Assembly: GCA_021732415.1 (NCBI GenBank)
Contig: JAKFVC010000065.1
Coordinates: forward strand, 1 to 64,000
Origin: Planctomycetaceae bacterium
Lineage (GTDB): Bacteria; Planctomycetota; Planctomycetia; Planctomycetales; Planctomycetaceae
DNA: 64,000 nt
Direction: 5' to 3'
The notes beneath the pieces are model-generated. The model was not told the origin of the DNA. It made no database searches and saw nothing but the letters and a program-made list of their open reading frames with translations. The position numbers and the translations under genes were made by a program. Numbering within the stretch: position 1 is the stretch's first letter; each line of letters starts with the position of its first letter. Shown here piece by piece: positions 1 to 9,699 of the stretch.

Positions 1-25
1 ACAATGATTTCGATGGAGGGCATGA

Positions 26-388
26 TTAGGCTCCGACGTGAACGGTGACTTTGATGGAGCCATCGGCGAGCGATTGCTCGATGGCGGAATAACCTTGCTT
101 GCGGGCTTCCAATTTCGCTCTTTCGACAGCGTATGCTTGCAAGAATTGATCGAGGTACTGCTGCTCGCCCCAGCGACCACCGTAGTTGTCGTAGTTGAGC
201 TGCCCCTGCTCGACGTCGCACACGACGGGATAAGTCCACGCGGGCAGCTGGACCGCCCAGCCGGTGGAGGTGGTCGTAAACAACGTGACGGTCGCGAACT
301 CGGGCGCCGGCAGCTGTAATCGCTGGCAAGCGTGCGAAATCGCTTCCGGATCGCGGACTTGAGTTTGGATCGTGACAATGTGTGACAT
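26..388 (-). CDS. DUF1257 (Ycf35-like) family protein
   Basis: A 120-residue protein opening with MSHIVTIQTQVRDPEAI, the characteristic start of the DUF1257 family, which is related to the Ycf35 protein of plastids and cyanobacteria. The family has no settled biochemical role. I chose the ATG at 388 rather than the one at 430 because an AGGAG box lies 8 nt before it and because family members begin at this MSH. The protein is short, soluble and has no signal peptide. Family partners often seen in planctomycetes (an AAA ATPase and a small DUF2997 protein) are not visible here, but the gene lies at the window edge, so they could be just outside. Family assignment is from recalled similarity. 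Confidence 0.8.
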   Translation of the reverse strand: MSHIVTIQTQVRDPEAISHACQRLQLPAPEFATVTLFTTTSTGWAVQLPAWTYPVVCDVEQGQLNYDNYGGRWGEQQYLDQFLQAYAVERAKLEARKQGYSAIEQSLADGSIKVTVHVGA

Positions 389-1288
389 CAACAGATCTCC
401 TGACATAAAAGGAAGGGGGGGGCGATTCATGCATCGCGGAAATCAAATGGCGTGAGAGGCCGCACGTGAACGCGCAGTCAATCGAACTCGTGAGCCTTGA
501 CTTAGGAGTTGGCACGAGCGAGGACTCGGTCGTGCCGACAGCGGAGTGCGCAATCCACCGGCAATCGGTCGATCACAAGTATCGTTGGCTTTAGCCCACT
601 TCGGCCCTCGACTGTCGATCGCGCAATGCTAATACCACGGCATACAAGTAATATGACGCAAAAACGCCCAAAATTTAGATGCTTCCGCGACGGTAGTCAG
701 TGCGCCGCACGCAGTTCTGGCCGCCTGCCGACCGTGAGATCCACAGTCGGTCATTCATCAAGGACCTGTTGCCGTTAGGCGTCAAATTCATCCGGTTCTT
801 AGACTGGGATCGGTAGGCGCGACGTCGAGCCCTTGCTGACGATCTCACTTAGTCAATGGGACATCGTCCCTTCTCGATCGGTTCCGTTTTGTTGGAAGCA
901 GGGTCAATCGCTGATTGCGAACAAGCGTCAGCAACCCTGTAGCTCGCTTCTGAGGTACAAGCAAAACGGCCAATAGGATGAAGACGTGCAGACGGTGTGT
1001 GGGCCGACTGTTTCAGATGATGTCATCATCATTCCGCCAAGTCAGATACGACTGCGGGAATCATTAGTCTTGCTAGACTTGATCCTCGTAAAGTTGATCG
1101 GCTGACCGCTGACCAAATCGGAATCAAGATCCAGGCATCGGAGCCAGCTCGCGCTCTCTGGATCTTGGTCGCAACGCGTGTTTACGGAGATCCCGTCGAA
1201 CCGAGAAATCGAGTCGACACCCTTTGAGATCGATGTTCTTGCCGAGTGATGTGGCCGTTTTCGATCACGGTTTTCACAATTGAGGTTA
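389..1288. other. Gene-free stretch
   Basis: About 900 bases with no convincing gene on either strand. Open frames here are short, lack ribosome binding sites and have no recognisable composition. The only structure I noticed is a perfect 15-base palindrome at 1016-1030 (GATGATG-T-CATCATC), which might be an operator or simple sequence. No RNA gene was recognised. Confidence 0.5.
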
Positions 1289-2674
1289 CTACTGTTTTGC
1301 ACCTGTCGAATACTCAAACTCCCTGTTGTACGGATACTGGTTTCCATCTCGATCAATGACGTAGAACTGATACTTAGCATGACCCGCCTGGCGGGCGATT
1401 TCAAGCAGCGCTTTTTGCAGGGTGACATCCAACATTTCCTGCTGTTCTCTGGAAAAAGACACGTATTGGCGTTCGCTCGCTGCTACAAAGACTAGATACT
1501 CGTTGTTCTTGAGTGGATTGATGGTAACGGCGACGATGCTGGGAATGGTCTGCATTAAGGTTGCGGAAAGTGGGACGCGAGCATGGTAATTCGGATTCAC
1601 CGCCATGGAATTGACAAGTCGCGGGCGAAAGATGTTGATTTCGACGTCTTGTGATCCAATCAACTCTCCGGCACCATTGAACGTCAACTTCAAGCTGTAC
1701 TTCGCAGACTTGTCAGAGATGACGCGCAGATCGAATCTGTCTGCTTCCAAGGGCTTCACAAATTGCGTAACGCCCAATCGTTGCGTATAGCCCGATTTTC
1801 CTGCCTTAAACTCCATGTCATAATTGGCCGACGCGGTAGCATAGGCACCAATCCCTGGGGGAGTGGTTTTCACTCGAACCATGAATCGGATCGTTTTGAC
1901 TTTCTCATCGACTCGATATTTGACCTGTCCAAAGCACAGGAACCGCTCCTGTCCATTGAACGCTTTCGCTGATTCATTCCCAATGTCGATAGCCTTCTCG
2001 GTCGCGAGTGGAAACGGCTTTGTGAGTTGAAATCGAAAACCCTGCTTAAAGATCGCCTCATTGTCGTACTCTGATAACGGTGCGACTCCAAATGCCAGTT
2101 CCTCGACTCTGGTTTCTTTCCAGCCCAGATTGTGAATCACGAACTCGCGAGCAGTTTCCACTTCCTGAAATACGATAATGGGGGTTTGATCCAACGAACT
2201 TGAACGGACTTCGGCAGCCACCTCACTCACGATCATTGGATGGTTGGTCGGGTTGTTGATGAGTATCGCCAAATTGGGGGCGGTGAGTCTAAACGGGGCT
2301 TTGCCGATAAACTCTACTCCCCGGACGATTCCTTCTGCTTGAAGGACATCCAAATAGGGAAGTCGATACTCAACGACCAACTTGGGGCCGACTTTCTTTT
2401 GAGAGTAGGTCACCTGATACAGCGAGTCCGCTTCCTCAACCCGGGCACCATCGATCGGTTTCCAAGATTTGTCGAGAGGACGGATATGGACTTTCTGAAA
2501 GTCTGCAATCGCCTCGCCCATTCGCATGGGAAATGGACCACCGGCTGACTTCACCACGGGAAGCCTGACAACGGCTCTGGCTTCGTCACCAATCGCACTC
2601 GCCGAAGCTGAGACAAAGAACGGGATTGTCAGGCACGGAATCAAAAATCTATTGGTCCGGGCTAAGAATGACAT
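1289..2674 (-). CDS. Secreted hypothetical protein
   Basis: A protein of about 461 residues that I do not recognise. It begins with a short basic stretch followed by a hydrophobic segment ending in SASASA, a typical Sec signal peptide, so it is probably periplasmic or exported. The rest is rich in beta-type sequence (alternating V/I/F with polar residues) with no obvious catalytic motif and only one cysteine. An alternative start at 2704 adds ten residues; the ATG at 2674 places the signal peptide at the very N terminus. It overlaps the 3' end of the upstream gene by 26 bases, so the two are probably translationally coupled and work together. Function unknown. Confidence 0.7.
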   Translation of the reverse strand: MSFLARTNRFLIPCLTIPFFVSASASAIGDEARAVVRLPVVKSAGGPFPMRMGEAIADFQKVHIRPLDKSWKPIDGARVEEADSLYQVTYSQKKVGPKLVVEYRLPYLDVLQAEGIVRGVEFIGKAPFRLTAPNLAILINNPTNHPMIVSEVAAEVRSSSLDQTPIIVFQEVETAREFVIHNLGWKETRVEELAFGVAPLSEYDNEAIFKQGFRFQLTKPFPLATEKAIDIGNESAKAFNGQERFLCFGQVKYRVDEKVKTIRFMVRVKTTPPGIGAYATASANYDMEFKAGKSGYTQRLGVTQFVKPLEADRFDLRVISDKSAKYSLKLTFNGAGELIGSQDVEINIFRPRLVNSMAVNPNYHARVPLSATLMQTIPSIVAVTINPLKNNEYLVFVAASERQYVSFSREQQEMLDVTLQKALLEIARQAGHAKYQFYVIDRDGNQYPYNREFEYSTGAKQ

Positions 2675-3026
2675 CCACTGTCGGTTTGGGCGGCTTGGTT
2701 TCATTTTTGAGGGTCCGTCCGAAGAGGATGGCGGCGGCTATCAGCAGAACGCAGGCGACGACCGAGACGACGATGTGCGTGCGAAAGCGATTTTCCATCG
2801 CCTGTTGTATCAATGCAACGCGTTGGGCCTTCGTTAAATTCGCAGTCGGGATAATGTGAAAGTCACGTGCCATCTGCTCGATCATTTCGAATCGCTTCGC
2901 CTCGGGAAGCGAGTTTATTTTTTGTACTTCAGAGTTGTGTTTGACCCAATACGCGGCGACACCTGCCGCCGAAAGAAAGGCAATCATCGCAAACGGCGAG
3001 GTTACGAATTGAATTGCGTCAAACAT
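2649..3026 (-). CDS. Small two-helix membrane protein
   Basis: A protein of about 125 residues with a hydrophobic helix near the N terminus (about residues 5-25), a charged cytoplasmic-type middle part, and a second helix near residues 82-102. A GGGAGA box 5 nt before the ATG at 3026 supports this start over the one at 3053. The gene overlaps the start of the secreted hypothetical gene downstream, which suggests a two-gene operon of a membrane protein and an exported protein. I do not recognise a family and cannot assign a function. Confidence 0.65.
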   Translation of the reverse strand: MFDAIQFVTSPFAMIAFLSAAGVAAYWVKHNSEVQKINSLPEAKRFEMIEQMARDFHIIPTANLTKAQRVALIQQAMENRFRTHIVVSVVACVLLIAAAILFGRTLKNETKPPKPTVDVILSPDQ

Positions 3027-4149
3027 CGTTTCTCCCGGTCGTATTCTTGTCACGAGTGCTGCGACTTGACTGCGTATCTTCGGGATCCAATACGGTCACC
3101 TGTCGCGCGGGACAGATGTCCGGCCTGATGCGAGTCGTTACCGGTCATCGCTAGTGGCCAAGTCGCAAGGATTGTACCATCAATCCACGGAATCTGTACA
3201 AGCGATTGGGCAACCCGATCGAGAAGATTCGTCACGAATGAATGCAGGACGTTCAGGTGACGGGATGATGGAGCTTTCCAGCCCCAATCTCGGCAGCGAC
3301 GGAACGGGCCAGAGCGACATCCCGGCCGCGAAGGGCGACTCGACGGGATCGGCGCGCGATCGAAAAGGCGCGGTCCCATTTTTAGCCTCATTTCGACGCA
3401 GACAAGCGACGAGCCTACTTTTTGAAACCTACTGCCAGAGAAATCGGGTTCTGGTCAATACATCTGAAACCATCCGCTGCTGGTTTCGATCTCGAAACGC
3501 GCCCATCGCGACCGATTGAGTCGTTAAAAATTGGCCCACGAAGTTTCAGTTTACATCGTCCCCATCTTCCCGGGACATCAGGACCGGCAGTGTCACTTTC
3601 CCTAATAGAAAACTTGCAGTTTCGCATCACTCAGAATCTGATGCCCACGTTTTCGATTGAAAACGTCGGGCGGAGCCTGTAATGCACTATTTGCAAGGAA
3701 ATCGGAGGTATCCTGGTGTTTCTCGCACAACAAATGCCAACTTTCGCCTCTTGACCGGCAAAATCGCAGAAAACACTGTCTTTTGGGCTCAATAGTCAAC
3801 TATTTTGGCTCTACGATTCAGCCCTGCTGATGTAGCGAGCGGACCGTTTTAGTTCCGCAAGGCGAACCTATCACTGCCCGCTCGTAATTTGTTAGCGGCG
3901 TCTCGGGATGCGCGACGAAGTACGTCAACATCCTGCGCATCGATGATGCACCAGGGTATCAGAGTTAGCAGCTAACATAGCAATGCTCAGATCTCACGAG
4001 CATCCCCGTAGAAAAAGCCATCCGAGAATCATCGCCGCGATTATCGGCCCGCAACCGGTCTCGGGCTTCCAGCGAGTCTCGATGTGCTTTTCACCAAACA
4101 ATCCCGTGTAAACAACAGTGTGCTTCGTCTTTCTTCCCATCCTGCGATC
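3027..4149. other. Gene-free stretch
   Basis: About 1.1 kb without a convincing coding region. The longest open frames (about 120 codons at 3154-3519 plus and 113 codons at 3050-3391 minus) overlap each other on opposite strands, have no ribosome binding site and no family I recognise. No RNA gene or repeat was seen. Confidence 0.45.
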
Positions 4150-4608
4150 TCATTTCTTGAATTTGAACCAGCCTGAACCGTCGCATTTTTTGCATGTCAC
4201 CGTGAAGTTCCCAGCACCCTGACAACGACGACAATCGTTCGCTTGGCTTCCATTTCCGTTACAGCTCCGGCACGCTTCAGTCAGTGGTGCCTTAAAATGC
4301 CCGGACCCCAGGCATTTTGCGCAAGACTTTCCATCGATGAGGCCAGTTCCGGAGCAACGAAAGCAGAGCTGCGCTGGTCTCTCGAAGACACCAGTCCCTT
4401 GGCAGCGATGGCATTTTGCGGCGTGCTTGCCAGTTCCCTGACAGGCATTGCACGTGAGCGTACGCGAACCGCTCCCATTGCATGAGAAGCAAGTCCCGTA
4501 AGTGTTGACCGGACTGATCAGATTCTTGCCGATAACGGAAGGAGCCCACTGATTTCGCTGGGCGCGCTCTCGTCGATTGTCTCCGAACAGAAACCCGAAC
4601 AATCCCAT
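4150..4608 (-). CDS. DnaJ-type zinc-motif repeat protein
   Basis: A 152-residue protein containing eight copies of the CxxCxGxG motif of the DnaJ cysteine-rich domain: CFSCNGSG, CNACQGTG, CHRCQGTG, CFRCSGTG, CAKCLGSG, CRSCNGNG, CRRCQGAG and CKKCDGSG. There is no J domain and no C-terminal substrate-binding domain. Classical DnaJ has four such motifs forming two zinc sites, so this protein could bind about four zinc ions. The N terminus MGLFGFLFGD is short and hydrophobic and might touch a membrane. Similar stand-alone zinc-finger proteins are known, with chaperone or disulfide-related roles suggested. Its role here is unknown; zinc binding is inferred from the motifs. Confidence 0.75.
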   Translation of the reverse strand: MGLFGFLFGDNRRERAQRNQWAPSVIGKNLISPVNTYGTCFSCNGSGSRTLTCNACQGTGKHAAKCHRCQGTGVFERPAQLCFRCSGTGLIDGKSCAKCLGSGHFKAPLTEACRSCNGNGSQANDCRRCQGAGNFTVTCKKCDGSGWFKFKK

Positions 4609-4707
4609 ATATCTGTCCTTGAGAATGCCCCCGCGTTCAACACGACCAGTGGTGTTTGTGGACTATAGTCTACGGATTCGGCGGCGAAGGTCAACTACGC
4701 TCGCCGT

Positions 4708-4938
4708 ATGCTGGGAGAAATTCTAAAAAATGCGAGAATCGCGTCAGGAATGACGCAGGAAGACTTGGCATTCAAAGCGGGTGTCGACCGCAGCTATATT
4801 TCGATGTTGGAGCGGGATTTGAAGTCACCCACATTGCAAATGCTTTTCCGGCTTTGCCAAGCCACCGGCACTTCTCCGACAAAAGTCGTCAGTCAGTTGG
4901 AACGCGAGGCCGAGGACGATCCATCAACAAAAAGCTGA
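4708..4938 (+). CDS. XRE-family transcriptional regulator
   Basis: A 76-residue protein that is essentially one Cro/C1-type helix-turn-helix domain. The recognition region reads [20 protein letters not shown] followed by ERDLKSPTL, the typical XRE pattern. There is no extra ligand or dimerisation domain. It is divergent from the zinc-motif gene at 4150-4608, with a 99-base gap that could hold a shared control region. Targets are unknown. Small XRE proteins of this kind are common in accessory regions. Confidence 0.8.
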   Translation: MLGEILKNARIASGMTQEDLAFKAGVDRSYISMLERDLKSPTLQMLFRLCQATGTSPTKVVSQLEREAEDDPSTKS

Positions 4939-5376
4939 TGGCGAGCTGATTTGATAGCGTTAGCTGATGGTTGGTGTGGGGATAGCGATTGTCGATCGGG
5001 TCTGTGCGTTGCCGTAACACTCGTGGCAATTAACGTATACATGGACCACAAAGTGCAGAGATGTTGCTGCTCTGTCCCGAAGACGACGAAAATGTCCGGC
5101 TGGTCCAGCGCCCCTGGCGAATCCCTTAGCCTGAACACCATTCTCGGAATCTGGAGTTGAAAACGCCTTCGATTTTGCCAGCAATTGACCACGCGAATGC
5201 ACGATTTGATACCAAGTGCCTTTCCGGCCTCAATTTGGAATTTGCGCTGGGTTCGGCGCATTCTCTGTCTTCGAAATTCGCCCTGTGTTTAACTCCAGCA
5301 ATGGGCAGAATAGCGGCCATTGGCATTCGTTTGTCACGCCGCATGCCCTCAAGCAATCATTTCTGGAAACGTACAA
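4939..5376. other. Gene-free stretch before the cold-shock pseudogene
   Basis: About 440 bases with overlapping short frames on both strands, none with a ribosome binding site or recognisable family. On the minus strand there is a fragment NCHECYGNAQ, faintly like a cytochrome heme site, but the surrounding sequence gives no support, so I leave it uncalled. The last part is likely the 5' untranslated leader of the cold-shock gene. Confidence 0.4.
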
Positions 5377-5573
5377 ATGGCCGAAGGCGCGATCAAAAAA
5401 CTGACCGATAAGGGATTTGGGTTCATTAAGACGTACGGCTCGAAAGACCTATTTTTTCACTCGAAGGCCTGCAAGGCGTCAGCTTTGACCAACTGCAGGA
5501 AGGCCCAAAAGTCACCTTTACGGAAGGCCGCAGTGATAAAGGGCCATGTGCCGAGAACGTGAGGCCGGTCTAG
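5377..5573 (+). pseudogene. Cold-shock protein (CspA family), frameshifted
   Basis: The frame opening MAEGAIKKLTDKGFGFIKT continues to KDLFFHSKA, giving the first RNA-binding motif (KGFGFI) and second motif (DLFFH) of a CspA-type OB fold. After the codon for Ala the match jumps to another frame that reads LQGVSFDQLQEGPKVTF and ends NVRPV before a TAG at 5571. Restoring a single C at about 5467-5471 (gcc-ctg) would give one continuous protein of about 65 residues, the normal family length. So either the gene has lost one base or the sequence has an indel error. The product would be a nucleic-acid chaperone. Confidence 0.75.
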
Positions 5574-5647
5574 CCCCGACATCAGCCAAAGTCACCGTGC
5601 TGACGACCTTCTTTCGAGTTCACTGTCACAATGCGCGGCATCAATTA

Positions 5648-5893
5648 CTAAGTTCCAACACGTCGTGAATCGGTCGCCAAGTTGTCAACACGGTTTCGGT
5701 TCGATTCGTTGTTGATGTCCCCGAGACAAAGCCATCGGCCATCGACCTTCTGAATCGCATCCGCAGGTGCGTCATCAAGTTGGGCTTCTTCGATGATCTT
5801 ACGCGCAGATTCCGGTGTGAATCCGAGCCATTTCGCCCAGGCAACGATGTGGTGATATTTCTGGGTCTTCACCACGTTGTCAATTTCGACCAT
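5648..5893 (-). CDS. Possible small hypothetical protein
   Basis: An 81-residue frame starting MVEIDNVVKTQKYHHIV and including WAKWLGFTPESARKIIEEAQ, which looks like a helical, codon-biased coding segment. The open frame extends further upstream to about 6241, but that part has poor composition. I recognise no family and see no strong ribosome binding site. It could be a real small gene, a remnant of a longer one, or chance. Confidence 0.3.
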   Translation of the reverse strand: MVEIDNVVKTQKYHHIVAWAKWLGFTPESARKIIEEAQLDDAPADAIQKVDGRWLCLGDINNESNRNRVDNLATDSRRVGT

Positions 5894-6582
5894 GTTTGCC
5901 TCGTATGCCGCTCGATCTGAAATTCTCGGGATGGTCGATCTAGCATTCGTCGCTGAAATAACTCCGTCCCTCGATTGGCTCTGGTCCATTGAACGCATTC
6001 CCTCATCAAAAGTGATCGTCGGTAACCCAAAGAATCGACAAGATTTCTGTTCACTTGGACAGTGTCTCTGAGAGTGACTTACCGAAGATAAATCCGACCT
6101 GTCGTGGATCACAGGCGTTTTCCGGTTGAAAGTCTCCCAATAATTGGGCAGATTCTGATGCGCAGTGGGAATTGCCCGTAACTGATGCTGGGATGTTTTC
6201 CGTCGCCACCTACCGGTATTGTGGCTCACCGATTTGCGCAATCGGCAGAAGTAAGCCAGTCTGGCTTGGCATAAAAAACAATCTCATGAAAACCGATCGA
6301 AGCACGGTCCTCGTAACTGTTTTTGAAGCGAAAACAGATGGTTCTGAGATATACCATGGGCATCATATTATATGACGCATTTTCGGCCTCGATTTAGGTC
6401 TGTGGAATGCCAAAGTCCGAGGGCGGCGACCGGAGCCGACTGAACGTTTCTTTTCACCGAGAATTCGGACATGAGGGGTCGCAATCGAGAGTCATGGTCC
6501 GTGCATTCTTTTTGAAACACCTCCGGCATCCCGGATAGACGCGTCAGCATGCTAAGGGGACGGCTGGCACGCCGATCGTAAA
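5894..6582. other. Probably gene-free stretch
   Basis: About 690 bases where I can support nothing. Part of it is an upstream open extension of the doubtful minus-strand frame ending at 5648. No repeat, RNA gene or ribosome binding site was found. Confidence 0.35.
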
Positions 6583-6747
6583 GTGAAGTACGCGATCACC
6601 CACACTGAGACTCTGGCCACCTGGGTGGCAAAGCAAACCTACCGGGCGATATCATCCTTCCTCACGCCGACTCGTGACCTCGTTCAGCCCTTGCTCATCG
6701 GCACGCTGGGAATTCTGACGATTCCGGCGGAACGACTTCGATATTAG
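6583..6747 (+). CDS. Possible leader ORF before helicase
   Basis: A 54-codon frame beginning with GTG (MKYAITHTETLATW) and ending with TAG 11 bases before the helicase ATG. The spacing suggests it could be cotranslated with the helicase, but there is no clear ribosome binding site and no family I recognise. It may instead be the last piece of a decayed gene, since the frame closes just upstream with a TAA and lacks an ATG. Confidence 0.2.
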   Translation: MKYAITHTETLATWVAKQTYRAISSFLTPTRDLVQPLLIGTLGILTIPAERLRY

Positions 6748-6758
6748 ATTGATTCAGA

Positions 6759-8774
6759 ATGATCACATCAGCGCAAATCGCGACGGCGCAAGCCGTCCAG
6801 CACGCGGCGGCCCATGACAACTCCAACCAAGTTCGGCTGGTCGCCGGACCGGGCTCTGGAAAGTCCGCCTCCATTGAAGAGCGCGTCTGCTGGCTTCTCG
6901 GACAAGGCGCTCCGCTGGATACCATCTGCGCCGTCTCCTTCACGCGCGCCGCGTCCACTGATCTTCGACTGCGGATTCACCAGGCCTGTACCGCGGCCGG
7001 CGTCCCGAACGCAACGAGCATCCGAGTCACTACACTACACTCGCTTGGGCTGCGTCTCCTGCGCGCCGCCGGGCAGCTTGGCGCGTACCCTGTAGAACCA
7101 TTGGTCCTCGACCCTTGGGAACTAGAAGAGTTCTTCGATGCCGAGTTTGGTTGCCAAGGGGGCCATTCGAAGAGTCGCAGAGAGGCGATTCGCAGATACC
7201 ATGAAGCCTATTGGAGCACCGGAAGCTGGAATCCCGCGAACTACATTCCACCGAATCCACCGATTACTGGCGCCGAGCAAACTCAGTTCAACGCCTTTCA
7301 TGGACCGAGGACGCAGACATACGCATGCGTCCTACCCGGCGAAATCATCCGCCAATGCGTGACCAATCTACAAGCTGGGCTGATCAACCCCGTGGAGTTG
7401 CTAAATATCCGCCATCTGATCATTGATGAATTTCAGGACCTTAATCCGCTCGATTTGCAATTCGTCGATTTTTTCATTGCAGCAGGTGTACGGCTGTTTG
7501 TCGCGGGCGACGACGATCAAAGCGTCTATTCGTTTCGATTCGCGGAGCCCGCGGGTCTACAGCAGTTTCCGACAAAATATGCGGGTACGGGCCAACACCA
7601 GCTATCGGCGTGTTTTCGTTGCCCGCCAGCAGTTCTTGGAACAGCGACCACCTTGATGGCGGCCTTCCCATCCCCCGGCCGTATTCCAAAGAACCAGCAC
7701 TCGCTTTACGTGGCATCGACCCCACCGGTGAATGGGAGCGTGCATCGCTGGCGTTTTGCGAGCGCACGACAAGAAGCAACGGCGATTGCTGAATCTTGCC
7801 GCGATCTCCTCGTCGCAGGCATGATGCCCCGCGACATTTTAATCCTTCTCAGCAACGGCCGCGCGCTCTCGAAAGAGATCTGCGACGCGCTCACGGCTGC
7901 CAAGGTGCCGTTCGAGAATCCGCGCGAGGATTCTTTTCTGGATTCAGAAGCAGGCCGCCTGACTCTGGCGCTTGTCCGAATCGTATGCGACAGCGAGGAC
8001 TATGTCGCACTTCGTGCTGTGTTAGGTGTCAGAAACGGGGTGGGCGTCGCGACCTGTCATCTCATCTGCGACTCCATCATTGCCAACAACCTCAATTACC
8101 GCGATGTATTCTACAACCCCCTCCCGGCTGGCGTGTTTGCCGGTCGCCTGCTGAACGCGTTAAATCACGCGAGAACCACCTGCGCAACAGTGGCGGGCTG
8201 GAATACGACAGACACGCTCAATCATCTCGCGAACGACATCGCACAAGTTATTCAAAGCCACCTCGATCCTACCGCAGCCGCCAGTTGGCATGCCTTCCGC
8301 GCAGTCCTCCCCGGTGACACAACGATCGAAGAGCTTCGGGACTTCCTTTGGGCGGACAGCGACGAACAACAAATCACCGTTTTGGAAGCAATCATGGACC
8401 GGCTCGGCATTCCTCGCCCGACCGCCGGCGTGCTTCCTCCCCGCGTTAGGATCATGTCGATGCACGGTGCCAAGGGATTGTCGGCCCGAGCAGTATTCAT
8501 CCCCGGACTGGAGGAAGAGATTTTCCCTGGACAGTGGCGCGTTCCGTATCCTGGACTGGTGCTGGAAGCCGCCAGGCTGCTTTACGTTTCCATTACGCGA
8601 GCGCGTGCTGCTTGCATGCTCAGTTTCGCCACTTCGCGAATGATGAACGGAAATCTCATCAGACCTGTACCAGCACGATTTGCTGCCCATTTGGCAGGTG
8701 CATTTGTAAATAGGGTCGGAGGCTTGAACCCAGCTGAGGTGGCTCAAATTCTTGGCGACTGCGCAAACCTTTAG
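6759..8774 (+). CDS. UvrD/PcrA-like superfamily 1 DNA helicase
   Basis: A 671-residue ATP-dependent 3'-5' DNA helicase. The motifs appear in order: Walker A GPGSGKS at 30-36, motif Ia FTRAAS, Walker B IIDEFQDLNP, motif III GDDDQSVYSFRFA, motif IV region LSACFRC, motif V MSMHGAKGL and motif VI LLYVSITRARAACML. This is a compact UvrD-like protein with no nuclease or C-terminal RNA-polymerase-interaction domain that I can see. It is not in an operon with a known repair or phage-defence partner. The start at 6759 follows directly from the open frame, although no strong ribosome binding site is visible. It probably acts in repair or clearing of DNA; a defence role cannot be excluded. Confidence 0.9.
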   Translation: MITSAQIATAQAVQHAAAHDNSNQVRLVAGPGSGKSASIEERVCWLLGQGAPLDTICAVSFTRAASTDLRLRIHQACTAAGVPNATSIRVTTLHSLGLRLLRAAGQLGAYPVEPLVLDPWELEEFFDAEFGCQGGHSKSRREAIRRYHEAYWSTGSWNPANYIPPNPPITGAEQTQFNAFHGPRTQTYACVLPGEIIRQCVTNLQAGLINPVELLNIRHLIIDEFQDLNPLDLQFVDFFIAAGVRLFVAGDDDQSVYSFRFAEPAGLQQFPTKYAGTGQHQLSACFRCPPAVLGTATTLMAAFPSPGRIPKNQHSLYVASTPPVNGSVHRWRFASARQEATAIAESCRDLLVAGMMPRDILILLSNGRALSKEICDALTAAKVPFENPREDSFLDSEAGRLTLALVRIVCDSEDYVALRAVLGVRNGVGVATCHLICDSIIANNLNYRDVFYNPLPAGVFAGRLLNALNHARTTCATVAGWNTTDTLNHLANDIAQVIQSHLDPTAAASWHAFRAVLPGDTTIEELRDFLWADSDEQQITVLEAIMDRLGIPRPTAGVLPPRVRIMSMHGAKGLSARAVFIPGLEEEIFPGQWRVPYPGLVLEAARLLYVSITRARAACMLSFATSRMMNGNLIRPVPARFAAHLAGAFVNRVGGLNPAEVAQILGDCANL

Positions 8775-9479
8775 TCAGCTTTTCTCCTGATTACTCTGGC
8801 TTTGTGGCGCTAACGTGCCCCTGTTGCGAGTTTGCACAAGCGGTTGGTCGGATGATGGCACTGATGGCCCATCGCGTAAGAAGCACATGTATACAGCAGT
8901 CACCCGTGAGTTACCTGCCAAGGCTCCGTGTCGCCACCAACGCTATCCAAAACCGCCATGGCCGCCGACCTCGGGGCAATGGTGATGATCGACCAGTTGG
9001 CGATGAGTAACTGCACATCGCCCAAGGCGTTATCGTGCATCCGCACGATTGTTTATCTGCTTAGCTGTCAGATTCGGCCCCCGGTGACTCCTTTGGAATA
9101 CCGGTTGGTGTCGCCGGCTTACGAATCGAAACGATGTTAGAGGTCCGCAGCCCAAAGACTTCAAGCGGTAGATGCGGATTCGGATCGTTCCAGCGCAAGC
9201 ATTCGAAGATCCGCTCGTGCGTCCCCGCTCCGGATCAATTCTTCCCAGAATGCACGGTTATGAAATACGATGCGGGGGGCTTCACGGAGATTTCAGAGCG
9301 ACCAAGATGTTTAAGATGTTGCCAACACAACTAAGGCTCCGTTCTGCACCGAGGTTATCCAAAGATTTAATAAATCTGCCACAACGAGCCGAAAACCACG
9401 GCGAACACAAGTGAAGCATCTGGTTCGATAACTGTCGCCGTCGTTAAACTAGCTACAGTTGCCCGAGCACCACGACCAG
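8775..9479. other. Gene-free stretch
   Basis: About 700 bases after the helicase with only short, unsupported frames. Fragments on the minus strand (for example NWSIITIAPRSAA near 8980) look vaguely protein-like, perhaps part of the same decayed membrane protein as the remnant at 9480-9665, but nothing firm can be called. Confidence 0.35.
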
Positions 9480-9665
9480 TGTCATCACGATCGCCGAGAT
9501 ACATCGGATTGCATGTTCCCTCGAGATCGCGACCATGAGAGGCTCGTTGTGAACGACATCCAAAGGAGCCCCAACAGCATATCGAAGGCGTTACTTCCGA
9601 GCCCATTGCTGATTGCCCAATCGTGCGCCCCCAATCGCGGAGGTGCCGACGATTCCAGGGACACA
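9480..9665 (-). pseudogene. Possible Na/Ca exchanger (CaCA) remnant
   Basis: On the minus strand one frame gives GIVGTSAIGGARLGN and, after a shift of frame, AMGLGSNAFDMLLGLLWMSF. The GSNxFDxLLGL part resembles the conserved alpha-repeat of cation/Ca2+ exchangers (GSNVFD followed by a glycine/leucine-rich helix), with VGTS resembling the preceding GTS motif. There are frame changes and no complete gene, so if the assignment is right this is a decayed fragment. It lies in a zone with several other broken genes. The match is short and could be coincidence. Confidence 0.3.
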
Positions 9666-9699
9666 TGCGAAACGGGATAAAGTCACCCTTCATTTATTC

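Noticed and set aside
3154-3519. Plus-strand frame of 121 codons
   Set aside because: No ribosome binding site, mixed Ser/Arg/Gly composition and an equally long opposite-strand frame; probably chance.
4960-5202. Minus-strand frame with CHEC motif, perhaps a cytochrome fragment
   Set aside because: Only one incomplete heme-like motif, no CXXCH and no start signal.
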